Shown piece by piece: positions 56,210-63,835 of a stretch of 64,000 nucleotides of DNA. The DNA is from Taishania sp964580465. Its GTDB lineage: Bacteria > Bacteroidota > Bacteroidia > Flavobacteriales_D > Crocinitomicaceae. Positions within the stretch are counted from its first letter, which is position 1. Every line of letters begins with the position of its first letter. The DNA lies in the NCBI GenBank assembly GCA_964580465.1, contig CAZOKJ010000004.1, forward strand, positions 57,222 to 121,221, in the 5' to 3' direction. Made by a program: the position numbers and the translations under genes. Under the pieces are notes generated by a model. The model made no database searches. It saw only the letters and a program-made list of their open reading frames with translations, and was not told the DNA's origin.

Positions 56210-57891
56210 TTTATTAGTTTTCTATATTTTACACGTTTTGGTCCAGCATCACCTAAGCGCTTTTTACGATTTTCTTCGTAATCAGAATAAGTTCCTTCAA
56301 ACCAATAAACTTGTGAATCTCCCTCAAACGCTAAGATATGCGTACATATTCTATCTAAGAACCAACGGTCGTGGGAAATAACCACTGCACAACCAGCAAA
56401 GTTTTCAATACCTTCTTCCAGTGCGCGCAATGTGTTGATGTCAATATCGTTGGTAGGCTCATCAAGCAACAACACGTTTGCTTCTGTTTTTAATGTCATA
56501 GCCAAGTGCAAACGATTTCGTTCACCACCGGATAATACACCTACTTTTTTGTTTTGATCAGCTCCGTTAAAATTGAATTTAGAAAGATATGCTCGAGCGT
56601 TGATTTTTTGTGTTCCAACCTCAACATATTCTAGTCCGTTTGAAACAACTTCAAATACTGTCTTATCTGGATGAATGTCTTTATGCGTTTGGTCAACATA
56701 ACCAATTTTAACAGTCTCACCAACTTCAAAATTTCCAGCATCTGGTTCCAATTCACCCATAATCATTTTAAATATGGTAGTTTTACCAGCACCATTTGGT
56801 CCGATAATCCCCACAATTCCTGCTGGAGGTAATTGGAAATTTAAGTCATCATACAGTAATTTGTCTCCAAATGCTTTAGAAACATTAACAGCATTGATAA
56901 CATTGGTTCCTAAACGCGGTCCGTTTGGAATAGGAATTTCCAATTTTGCTTCTTTATCTTTCACGTCTTCAGCCAACATTTTATCATAGTTCGCAATTCT
57001 GGCTTTGTTTTTAGCGTGGCGTCCTTTTGGATTCATGCGCACCCATTCCAACTCGCGAGCTAAGACTTTTTGACGTTTAGATTCTGTTTTTTCTTCCTCC
57101 GCTAAACGTTTTCCTTTTTGTTCCAACCAAGAAGTATAATTTCCTTTCCATGGAATTCCTTCTCCACGGTCAAGTTCTAAAATCCAACCAGCAACATTGT
57201 CCAAGAAATAACGGTCGTGCGTTACAGCGATTACCGTTCCTTTGTATTGCTGCAAGTGTTGTTCTAACCATTCAATCGATTCAGCATCCAAGTGGTTGGT
57301 TGGCTCATCTAATAGTAAAATATCAGGGTTTTGTAACAACAAACGACATAATGCAACGCGTCTTTTTTCACCTCCAGACAATGTTTCAATCAACTGATCA
57401 TCTGGTGGACAACGCAAAGCATCCATTGCGCGCTCTAGTTTTGTATCTAATTCCCACGCATCGAGCGCATCAATTTTATCTTGAACAACGCTTTGACGAG
57501 CAATTAATTTATCCATCTTATCAGGATCATTAAGTACCTCTTCATCCATGAAAGCATTGTTGATTTCTTCGTATTCTTTCAGAATATCAACGGTTTCCTG
57601 TGCACCTTCCATAACGATTTCTTTCACCGTTTTTTTAGGGTCTAATTCAGGCTCTTGAGATAAATATCCCACGGAATAGCCAGGAGAAAACACAACATCT
57701 CCTTGGTATGATTGATCCAATCCAGCAATGATTTTCATTACGGTAGATTTACCAGCACCGTTTAAACCAATGATACCAATTTTCGCTCCGTAGAAGAAAG
57801 AGAGGTAGATATCTTTAATAATTTGTTTTCCTTGAGGAGTCGTTTTTGAAACTCCTACCATTGAGAAAATTATCTTTTTATCGTCTGACAT
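56206..57891 (-). CDS. ettA: Energy-dependent translational throttle protein EttA (ABC-F ATPase)
   Basis: 561 residues from the ATG at 57891 (MSDDKKIIFSMVGVSK). A longer frame reaches 57918 but adds nine residues not seen in the family. It has two ABC domains: GLNGAGKST with LSGGEKRRVALCRLLL, and GPNGAGKTT with LSGGERNRLHLAMTL. An arm and linker (LEWVRMNPKGRHAKNKARIANYD) lie between them. No membrane domain. EttA binds the ribosomal E site and gates elongation according to ADP/ATP. First gene of the ettA-fbp unit. Confidence 0.95.
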   Translation of the reverse strand: MSDDKKIIFSMVGVSKTTPQGKQIIKDIYLSFFYGAKIGIIGLNGAGKSTVMKIIAGLDQSYQGDVVFSPGYSVGYLSQEPELDPKKTVKEIVMEGAQETVDILKEYEEINNAFMDEEVLNDPDKMDKLIARQSVVQDKIDALDAWELDTKLERAMDALRCPPDDQLIETLSGGEKRRVALCRLLLQNPDILLLDEPTNHLDAESIEWLEQHLQQYKGTVIAVTHDRYFLDNVAGWILELDRGEGIPWKGNYTSWLEQKGKRLAEEEKTESKRQKVLARELEWVRMNPKGRHAKNKARIANYDKMLAEDVKDKEAKLEIPIPNGPRLGTNVINAVNVSKAFGDKLLYDDLNFQLPPAGIVGIIGPNGAGKTTIFKMIMGELEPDAGNFEVGETVKIGYVDQTHKDIHPDKTVFEVVSNGLEYVEVGTQKINARAYLSKFNFNGADQNKKVGVLSGGERNRLHLAMTLKTEANVLLLDEPTNDIDINTLRALEEGIENFAGCAVVISHDRWFLDRICTHILAFEGDSQVYWFEGTYSDYEENRKKRLGDAGPKRVKYRKLIK

Positions 57892-57917
57892 ATTCTGAAA
57901 TTTGATGTAAAGATACA

Positions 57918-57946
57918 AAAAAAGCCCATTCCAAAGAACAGGCTTT
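57918..57946 (-). terminator. Rho-independent terminator downstream of the DUF5684 gene
   Basis: AAAGCC / GGCTTT outer stem with an imperfect inner part (CATTC/GAACA), then seven T on the minus strand. It lies 18 bp after the stop at 57964. Confidence 0.65.
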
Positions 57947-57963
57947 ATAAATCTTGTTTTAGA

Positions 57964-58350
57964 TTAAAATTGATCTAACAAATCGCTTGCTTGTTTTCCA
58001 TTGCCATCACCCACATAAACAGCATCGCCAAATGCTAAAATAGGGTAGAAGATAAATGGTAAAAGGATTAATCCAACTGCAAAACCTTCACTTTTTCCGA
58101 AGTTCTTAGCTAAACTCAAAGCAATAAGAATCATAATAATAAAGTTTACAAACGGAATAATCATTAAAAAAATCCACCAAGTAGGTTTCTTGACAATTTC
58201 AAGCATAACAATGATGTTGTAAATAGGGACAATGCATGCCCAACCAGGTTTGTTTGCTTTTGTGTTGATTTTCCACATTGTTGCAATTGATAAGACAAGA
58301 AGCCCTAAATAGAAAATTGCAACCATTAAAATAGCTGAAGTGTCATTCAT
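57964..58350 (-). CDS. DUF5684 family small membrane protein
   Basis: 128 residues with three to four hydrophobic helices (about 8-25, 40-57, 60-80, 92-108). The family signature is clear: NKPGWACIVPIYNIIVMLEIVKKPTWW, then LAKNFGKSEGFAVGLILLPFIFYPIL and FGDAVYVG. The same module precedes signal peptidase I in some Bacteroidota proteins, but here it stands alone. Function unknown; inner membrane. Confidence 0.85.
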   Translation of the reverse strand: MNDTSAILMVAIFYLGLLVLSIATMWKINTKANKPGWACIVPIYNIIVMLEIVKKPTWWIFLMIIPFVNFIIMILIALSLAKNFGKSEGFAVGLILLPFIFYPILAFGDAVYVGDGNGKQASDLLDQF

Positions 58351-58382
58351 AAGTTATATAGTTTAAATTAGAAAAAAAATGA

Positions 58383-58405
58383 GACTCTTTTATTATAAAA
58401 GAGCC
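58383..58405 (-). terminator. Rho-independent terminator of the sdh operon
   Basis: CTCTTTTA / TAAAAGAG stem with a 3-base loop, followed on the minus strand by CTCAT and eight T. It lies 16 bp after the sdhB stop. Confidence 0.75.
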
Positions 58406-58420
58406 CCAAGGTTGTGAATA

Positions 58421-59170
58421 TTAATCTCTAGCAATTGCTGCTTTTAAGTATTCTCTGTTCATGCGAGCAATGTTTTCCAAAGAAATTCCTTTTGGACACT
58501 CAACTTCACACGCGCCAGTGTTAGTACAGTTACCAAATCCTTCTTTGTCCATTTGCTCAACCATTCTCCAAACACGTTCTTTTGCTTCAACTTGGCCTTG
58601 TGGCAACAAAGCAAATTGAGAAACTTTTGCAGAAACGAACAACATTGCAGAAGAGTTTTTACAAGCAGCAACACAAGCACCACATCCGATACAAGTCGCA
58701 GCGTCAAACGCTTTATCCGCGTCAACTTTTGGAATCGGAATAGCGTTTGCATCTTGTGTATTACCTGAAGTGTTCACAGAAATAAACCCTCCAGCATGTT
58801 GGATTCTGTCAAATGCAGAACGGTCAACAACTAAGTCTTTAATCACAGGGAATCCTTTAGAACGGAAAGGCTCGATGTAAATCGTGTCGCCGTCTTTGAA
58901 CATTCTCATGTGCAATTGACATGTTGTTACCCCTCTATCTGGTCCGTGTGGTTCACCATTGATAAACATAGAACACATACCACAGATACCTTCGCGACAA
59001 TCGTGGTCGAAAGCAACTGGATCTTTCCCTTCAGAAATTAATTGTTCATTTAAAACGTCCAACATTTCAAGGAAAGACATGTGTTCGCTGATATTATCTA
59101 TTGGATAAGTCTCGATTCTTCCTTTATCGTTACTATCCTTTTGTCTCCAAATTTTTAATGTTAATTTCAT
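58421..59170 (-). CDS. sdhB: Succinate dehydrogenase/fumarate reductase iron-sulfur subunit
   Basis: 249 residues, Bacteroidota type. The [2Fe-2S] domain has FDHDCREGICGMCSMFING and TTCQLHM. The ferredoxin-like part has CIGCGACVAACKNSS and the last cluster motif NTGACEVECPKGI. It passes electrons from the flavoprotein to the cytochrome b subunit at the inner membrane. It is separated from sdhA by a ~440-bp insertion holding another gene, an unusual break in this operon. Confidence 0.96.
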   Translation of the reverse strand: MKLTLKIWRQKDSNDKGRIETYPIDNISEHMSFLEMLDVLNEQLISEGKDPVAFDHDCREGICGMCSMFINGEPHGPDRGVTTCQLHMRMFKDGDTIYIEPFRSKGFPVIKDLVVDRSAFDRIQHAGGFISVNTSGNTQDANAIPIPKVDADKAFDAATCIGCGACVAACKNSSAMLFVSAKVSQFALLPQGQVEAKERVWRMVEQMDKEGFGNCTNTGACEVECPKGISLENIARMNREYLKAAIARD

Positions 59171-59174
59171 TATC

Positions 59175-59216
59175 TTTAGATTTTAGATTTTAGACTTTAG
59201 ACCTTAGATGCTAGAC
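59175..59216. repeat. Heptad tandem repeat, six units (TTTAGAT/TTTAGAC)
   Basis: The units are TTTAGAT, TTTAGAT, TTTAGAC, TTTAGAC, CTTAGAT and GCTAGAC, without gaps. The repeat starts 4 bp before sdhB and overlaps the last codons of the four-helix-bundle gene. Confidence 0.9.
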
Positions 59217-59563
59217 TTAATGTCTAAGGTTTTTTTAAAGCCAACAATCATTTTTTGTAATTCATGTAATTTTTCAATAATTTCAGTCGTATCAACATCA
59301 AACAAATTATTAACTAATATCAGTTGTGTTTCTAATTCATACGCAGATCCTAAACTAACACTCAAAAAATGAGAAAACTCTTTATTTGAAGTTCGTCCAG
59401 CTCCTTCAGCAATATTTGAAGGAATTGATACTGCGCTTCTATTGATTTGACTAACAAGTGAAAAACGTTCTTCAATAGGTAATTTAGATGTTAAAACATA
59501 AGAGTCTTGCGCAATAATTATTGCGTTTTTCCAAATGTTTAATTCTCTAAAATTATGTCCCAT
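59204..59563 (-). CDS. Four-helix-bundle protein (23S rRNA intervening-sequence protein, S23 family)
   Basis: 119 residues, soluble, helical. Family marks are FRELNIWKNAIIIAQDSYVLT, EERFSLVSQINRSAVSIPSNIAEGAGR and the conserved SLGSAYELETQLILV. S23 proteins were first found within 23S rRNA insertions and also occur alone; related folds act as accessory proteins of diversity-generating retroelements. No reverse transcriptase is nearby. The gene lies in the same direction between sdhA and sdhB and is bounded on both sides by 7-base tandem repeats, which suggests it arrived as a small unit. Biological role unknown. Confidence 0.88.
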   Translation of the reverse strand: MGHNFRELNIWKNAIIIAQDSYVLTSKLPIEERFSLVSQINRSAVSIPSNIAEGAGRTSNKEFSHFLSVSLGSAYELETQLILVNNLFDVDTTEIIEKLHELQKMIVGFKKTLDIKSSI

Positions 59564-59564
59564 C

Positions 59565-59611
59565 CGTCTTTCGTCTTTCGTCTTTTGTCTTACTTCTTAC
59601 TTCTTACTTCT
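59565..59611. repeat. Heptad tandem repeat, about 6.5 units (CGTCTTT/CTTCTTA)
   Basis: CGTCTTT three times, TGTCTTA, CTTCTTA twice and a partial unit. It runs from the sdhA stop codon to 2 bp before the start of the four-helix-bundle gene. Same 7-base period as the repeat on the other side of that gene, but a different sequence. Confidence 0.9.
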
Positions 59612-61616
59612 ATTTATAACTTCTTTGTTTCAATTCAATGTCTTTGAATTCTAATTGCTCTTTGTGCAATACTGGTTGCCCTGGATCTCCAGTCCATTCC
59701 CATGCTGCTACATAAGCAAATTCGTCATCTTTACGCATTGCTTCACCTTCTTCACTTTGTGATTCTTCACGGAAGTGACCACCACAAGATTCAGTTCTAT
59801 GTAAAGCGTCAATTGCGAACAATTCAGCTAATTCTAAGAAGTCAGCTACGCGCGTAGCTTTTTCTAATTCAGGGTTGAATTCATACATTCCACCTGGTAC
59901 GAATACATTTTTGTAGAATTCTTCACGAATGCGACGAATTTCAATAGCAGCTTCTTTCAAGCCTTGTTCGTTACGTGCCATACCTACTTTATCCCACATT
60001 ACTTTTCCTAATTGTTTGTGGAAGTGGTCAACAGATTTTGTTCCTTTATTGTTAATGAAGTGTTCTAAACGAGCTCTTACATCGTTTTCAGCTTCAACGA
60101 ACTCAGGTAAATCAGTTGAGATATGCCCTGTACGAATATCTTTTGCTAAGTAACCACCGATAGTGTATGGTAAAACGAAGTAACCATCAGCCAAACCTTG
60201 CATCAATGCAGAAGCACCTAAACGGTTAGCTCCGTGATCTGAGAAGTTTGCTTCACCAGCAGAGAAACATCCTTCAATAGTTGTCATCAAGTTGTAATCA
60301 ACCCAAAGACCACCCATTGTATAGTGTACAGCTGGATAAATCATCATCGGTGTTTTGTATGGATTATCGTCAACGATTTTCTCATACATTTGGAACAAGT
60401 TACCGTATTTAGACTCTACCACTTTTTCACCCAATTCTCTAATGCGAGCTTCAGAAGCGTTTTCTTCGTGTAATAAGATTGCTCTTTCTTTACCGTAACG
60501 CATGATAGCAGAATTAAAGTCTAAGTAAACAGCTTCACCAGTTTTGTTAACACCATATCCAGCGTCACATCTTTCTTTAGCTGCACGAGAAGCAACGTCA
60601 CGAGGAACCAAGTTACCAAATGCAGGGTATCTTCTTTCCAAGTAATAATCTCTATCATCTTCAGCAATTTGTGTTGGTTTTAAACGACCTTCACGGATTG
60701 CGATAGCGTCTTCCATTTTCTTAGGAACCCAAATACGTCCATCGTTACGTAATGATTCTGACATCAATGTTAGTTTTGATTGATAGTCACCAGAACGTGG
60801 AATACAAGTTGGGTGAATTTGCGTATAACATGGGTTTGCGAAGTAAGCACCTTTTTTGTGAGCTCTCCATGCAGCAGACCCGTTAGAACCCATTGCGTTT
60901 GTTGACAAGAAGAACACGTTTCCGTAACCTCCTGAAGCAATAACTACAGCGTGTGCAGAGTGGCGCTCTAATTCTCCTGTTACTAAGTTGCGAGCAATGA
61001 TTCCTCTTGCTTTTCCATCAACGATAACCAATTCCAACATTTCGTGGCGGTTATACATTTTGATTTTACCTAAACCAATTTGACGGTTCATAGCAGAGTA
61101 AGCTCCTAATAGCAATTGTTGTCCTGTTTGACCTTTTGCGTAGAATGTGCGTTGTACCTGCGTGCCGCCGAAAGAACGGTTGTCCAACAAGCCTCCGTAA
61201 TCGCGAGCAAAAGGAACACCTTGAGCAACACATTGGTCGATGATGTTAGCCGAAACTTCAGCCAAACGGTAAACGTTAGCTTCACGAGAACGGTAGTCAC
61301 CACCTTTTACTGTATCGTAGAATAAACGGTAAACAGAGTCACCATCATTTTGGTAGTTTTTAGCAGCGTTGATACCACCTTGTGCAGCAATAGAGTGTGC
61401 ACGACGAGGTGAATCTTGGAAAGCGAATGCTTTTACGCTATACCCCATTTCAGCCAAAGAAGCGGCAGCAGATCCACCAGCTAAACCAGTTCCAACAACG
61501 ATTACATCGATTGAACGTTTGTTTGCAGGGTTTACTAAATCTACGTGACTTTTATAATCTTCCCATTTAGTTTTTAATGGACCAGCAGGGATTTTTGCAT
61601 CTAATACTTTTGACAT
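59610..61616 (-). CDS. sdhA: Succinate dehydrogenase/fumarate reductase flavoprotein subunit
   Basis: 668 residues, Bacteroidota/epsilon-type length. The FAD site is VIVVGTGLAGGSAAASLAEMGY, followed by RRAHSIAAQGGINAAKNYQN (His for the covalent flavin link). Active-site segments are TQIHPTCIPRSGDYQSKL, AVHYTMGGLWVDYN and GANRLGASALMQGLADG. It oxidises succinate to fumarate or the reverse. It lies 17 bp downstream of sdhC. Its stop codon directly touches a heptad repeat. Confidence 0.97.
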   Translation of the reverse strand: MSKVLDAKIPAGPLKTKWEDYKSHVDLVNPANKRSIDVIVVGTGLAGGSAAASLAEMGYSVKAFAFQDSPRRAHSIAAQGGINAAKNYQNDGDSVYRLFYDTVKGGDYRSREANVYRLAEVSANIIDQCVAQGVPFARDYGGLLDNRSFGGTQVQRTFYAKGQTGQQLLLGAYSAMNRQIGLGKIKMYNRHEMLELVIVDGKARGIIARNLVTGELERHSAHAVVIASGGYGNVFFLSTNAMGSNGSAAWRAHKKGAYFANPCYTQIHPTCIPRSGDYQSKLTLMSESLRNDGRIWVPKKMEDAIAIREGRLKPTQIAEDDRDYYLERRYPAFGNLVPRDVASRAAKERCDAGYGVNKTGEAVYLDFNSAIMRYGKERAILLHEENASEARIRELGEKVVESKYGNLFQMYEKIVDDNPYKTPMMIYPAVHYTMGGLWVDYNLMTTIEGCFSAGEANFSDHGANRLGASALMQGLADGYFVLPYTIGGYLAKDIRTGHISTDLPEFVEAENDVRARLEHFINNKGTKSVDHFHKQLGKVMWDKVGMARNEQGLKEAAIEIRRIREEFYKNVFVPGGMYEFNPELEKATRVADFLELAELFAIDALHRTESCGGHFREESQSEEGEAMRKDDEFAYVAAWEWTGDPGQPVLHKEQLEFKDIELKQRSYK

Positions 61617-61633
61617 AATCTGAATTTTTTAAA

Positions 61634-62563
61634 TTATTTCGTTAGGTAAATCATTACCGGAATAATAGCAAACAATAAAGGTACGATAATAGCAAATGCT
61701 TTACCAAATCCTTTAATCAATCCATTGTATTTTCTGTGGTTAATACCCAATGATTGGAAAGCAGAAGATACTCCATGCATTAAGTGGAAAGACAATACAA
61801 CCATTGCTAACACATAAATGATTACTGCAACTAGTGCATTTGAATTAGCTGCAATTCCTGCCTCTTTTGTTTTATCGTGACCAAAGAAAGCATATACTAA
61901 TGAATGCAAATCTTTATATCCTTCACCTAATTTTGCAGTCTTTCCAGATTGTTTGTAATTAGGGTCGTATTTTTGGTAATCTACGTAGAACTCTACTTTT
62001 TTGTTGTTGATTTCCACTTTGATGTCATCAGCTGGTAAGAAATCCCCTTTAGTAGTATAGTAAAAAGGTGCTTCGTTATCAACGATTCCGTTACCAGTTT
62101 CATTTAATTCAGGCTTGAAAATGAATTCTTTATGAGCAGGCATTGGGTCTGCTGAATGTTTCATTTTCCACCAGAAATGTTGCATGTGCATAATGATGAA
62201 AACCAAAATTAACGAGCCTAAAACAGCCATTTGACGAGCGTACCATTTACTATTTGTATTTGGTTTCTCGTAAGCGTATTTAATAGGGCGCGCTTTTTTG
62301 TTTTGGATAGTCAAAGCCACACCATCAATAGCGTGAAATAACACGGATAAATAAGTCAAGTAAGACATGACTTTAATGAATGGATTTGTTGTCATGAAGT
62401 AAGCGTACTCGTTGAAGGCTCTTTTTCCTTCTACGCCTGAAACCGTAATTAATTGAAGGTTACCAAGCAAGTGACCTACCAAGAAAAGCGCTAGGAAAAG
62501 TCCAGTCAACGCCATCCACCATTTCTTGGCAATCGAAGATGATAAAAATGCTGATTTACTCAT
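61634..62563 (-). CDS. sdhC: Succinate dehydrogenase cytochrome b subunit with extended loop
   Basis: 309 residues from the ATG at 62563 (MSKSAFLSSSIAKKWW). The longer frame to 62611 runs into the promoter -7 box and is rejected. Five membrane helices are expected, with likely heme-ligand His in VGHLLGN, LFHAIDG, IIMHMQHFWW and LSFHLMHG. Between helices 3 and 4, residues ~138-215 form a hydrophilic insertion (KEFIFKPELNETGN .. YVDYQKYDPNYKQSGK) not found in the ~230-residue relatives I know. First gene of sdhCA-S23-sdhB. Confidence 0.92.
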   Translation of the reverse strand: MSKSAFLSSSIAKKWWMALTGLFLALFLVGHLLGNLQLITVSGVEGKRAFNEYAYFMTTNPFIKVMSYLTYLSVLFHAIDGVALTIQNKKARPIKYAYEKPNTNSKWYARQMAVLGSLILVFIIMHMQHFWWKMKHSADPMPAHKEFIFKPELNETGNGIVDNEAPFYYTTKGDFLPADDIKVEINNKKVEFYVDYQKYDPNYKQSGKTAKLGEGYKDLHSLVYAFFGHDKTKEAGIAANSNALVAVIIYVLAMVVLSFHLMHGVSSAFQSLGINHRKYNGLIKGFGKAFAIIVPLLFAIIPVMIYLTK

Positions 62564-62608
62564 AAAATATTTAATAGTAATTGTTTGTAAAAAATAATAA
62601 CTAACCCA

Positions 62609-62641
62609 CAAATTTAAACTTAAAAATAGCTTCTTTTACAA
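62609..62641 (-). promoter_or_regulatory. Promoter of the sdh operon
   Basis: On the minus strand, TTG at 62641-62639 and TAAATTTG at 62616-62609, 22 bp apart, match the Bacteroidota pattern. The predicted start is near 62602, about 40 bases before the chosen sdhC ATG. Confidence 0.55.
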
Positions 62642-62845
62642 TTCAAAGCTAATTTAGAAAGAGTTTAAATAACATTTTGTTGTCAAACCCTTCTTTTACT
62701 TCTAGCTGTTAGTGTATAAAGATGACATAATTTATTGTTACTATATGTTTTAATCGTTTTGTGTTTATTGTTTGTAATCAATTTAATTTAGACTATGAAT
62801 CGATAAATTAACATATTTTAGTGCAATGTGTTAGTATTATTTCTT

Positions 62846-62853
62846 TATCTTTG
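62846..62853 (+). promoter_or_regulatory. -7 box TATCTTTG before the HMA lipoprotein gene
   Basis: A perfect TAnnTTTG lies 35 bp upstream of the first ATG. No clear TTG is found at the -33 spacing. The remaining sequence between the sdh promoter and this box (62642-62845) is AT-rich with nothing else to report. Confidence 0.45.
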
Positions 62854-62887
62854 TGTCAGGAGTTCTAACGTATAAATATAAATGTAT

Positions 62888-63403
62888 ATGAAAAAGTTGG
62901 TTTTTTTTACTTTTGGTCTATTTTTGTTAGCAGCTTGTGCTGATAAATCTACAAATACAGTTGAAGAAGTTGCTGCCACAAAAGAGCAAGAAGTTGTTGT
63001 TAATCCAACCAATATGTTGACTATGGAGATTTCCGGTATGACTTGTGAAATGGGGTGTGGGGGAACCATCCGCAAAGGGTTAAGAGCTTCAAATGCTGTA
63101 GAGTCTGTGAAATTTGAAGACTTTGATGCTGATTATGAAACAAATACGACACATATTTTATATGATGCTAAGAAAATTTCTAAAGAAGAATTGAAGAAAA
63201 TCGTTAACGAGTTGAGCAATGGTCAGTATAAGGTGGAATCAATGTCTGATACTGAGTATTCTTCTGAGAACGATCAGGCTTCAGCTGTATCAGGATCATC
63301 AAAAAAATCAACAACATTACCTTTAATTGGTGATGGCTCTACTGGCTTGTTTTCATTTCAATTGCCTAATTTGTTAGATTTGTTGAGTATTCGATTTTTC
63401 TAA
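62888..63403 (+). CDS. HMA-domain lipoprotein (metal-binding)
   Basis: 171 residues from MKKLVFF; an ATG two codons earlier is also possible. The lipobox LLAAC puts the lipid anchor on a Cys at about residue 18. A heavy-metal-associated domain follows at about 43-110, with the motif ISGMTCEMGCGGTIRKGLRA. Two Cys spaced Cys-x-x-x-Cys can bind Cu(I) or similar ions. The last ~40 residues are Ser-rich and then hydrophobic (TGLFSFQLPNLLDLLSIRFF), which is odd for this family. It is inferred to be a periplasmic or outer-membrane metal-binding protein. No copper-transport gene is adjacent. Confidence 0.82.
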   Translation: MKKLVFFTFGLFLLAACADKSTNTVEEVAATKEQEVVVNPTNMLTMEISGMTCEMGCGGTIRKGLRASNAVESVKFEDFDADYETNTTHILYDAKKISKEELKKIVNELSNGQYKVESMSDTEYSSENDQASAVSGSSKKSTTLPLIGDGSTGLFSFQLPNLLDLLSIRFF

Positions 63404-63424
63404 AAATCAATGATATAAAAGCTT

Positions 63425-63456
63425 AAAGGTTGTCAATTTGACAACCTTTTTTTGTT
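63425..63456 (+). terminator. Rho-independent terminator
   Basis: AAAGGTTGTC / GACAACCTTT perfect 10-bp stem with a 5-base loop and a T run. It lies 22 bp after the HMA lipoprotein stop. Confidence 0.85.
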
Positions 63457-63458
63457 TT

Positions 63459-63490
63459 TTGAGGTTGTTTAATTTATTTTATTACATTTG
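63459..63490 (+). promoter_or_regulatory. Bacteroidota-type promoter before the broken glycine-rich gene
   Basis: TTG at 63459-63461 and TACATTTG at 63483-63490, 21 bp apart, lie about 43 bp upstream of the ATG at 63534. Confidence 0.45.
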
Positions 63491-63533
63491 CACACTTTAG
63501 AAAAACTAATTAATATATTTACTACTCATTCTT

Positions 63534-63815
63534 ATGAAAAAAGTAAAACTACTATTTATCGGATTTTTATCCCTGTTAATAAGCTTATTTGCTTATGGTC
63601 AACAAAAGTATACAACCCCAGGTACTTAGACATTTACTGTGCCTAGCTGTGTTAATTCTATCACAGTAAAAGTATGGGGTGCTGGCGGAGTAGGTGGAGC
63701 TTCTTGGTCACAAAAAGCTAATCCATACAATGGCTCTTTTGGTGAAACACTTGAAGCCTGTGCCACAGGTGGAGGAGGTGGAGGAGGAGGCTTCTCACCT
63801 TCATTTGAGCTATGA
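63534..63815 (+). pseudogene. Broken secreted glycine-rich protein gene
   Basis: An ATG at 63534 opens a clear signal peptide (MKKVKLLFIGFLSLLISLFAYG) and QQKYTTPGT, then a TAG stop at 63627-63629. The same frame goes on with TFTVPSCVNSITVKVWGAGG and a run of eight Gly codons (ending near 63792) before TGA at 63813-63815. Family members read PGTQTFTVP, so TAG is probably a CAG (Gln) codon mutated by one base. After the Gly run the sequence turns into a repeat element, so the 3' part is replaced or interrupted. Confidence 0.75.
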
Positions 63816-63835
63816 TTAATGGAACCGTTGGGGAA

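Noticed and set aside
57150..57533. Plus-strand 127-codon ORF opposite ettA
   Set aside because: Fully inside the conserved ABC coding region in the opposite direction; no family features.
57892..57918. Nine-residue N-terminal extension of EttA
   Set aside because: The family starts a few residues before the first ABC strand, which fits the ATG at 57891.
59204..59563. Diversity-generating retroelement accessory gene (Avd)
   Set aside because: The fold is similar, but there is no reverse transcriptase, template repeat or variable target gene nearby.
62564..62611. Longer sdhC start (16 extra residues)
   Set aside because: Its first codon overlaps the predicted -7 box, and the family alignment begins at MSKSAFLSSS.
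63627..63629. TAG in the glycine-rich gene as programmed readthrough or recoding
   Set aside because: Nothing near it suggests a recoding signal, and the downstream half is already interrupted by a repeat, so simple gene decay is the better explanation.
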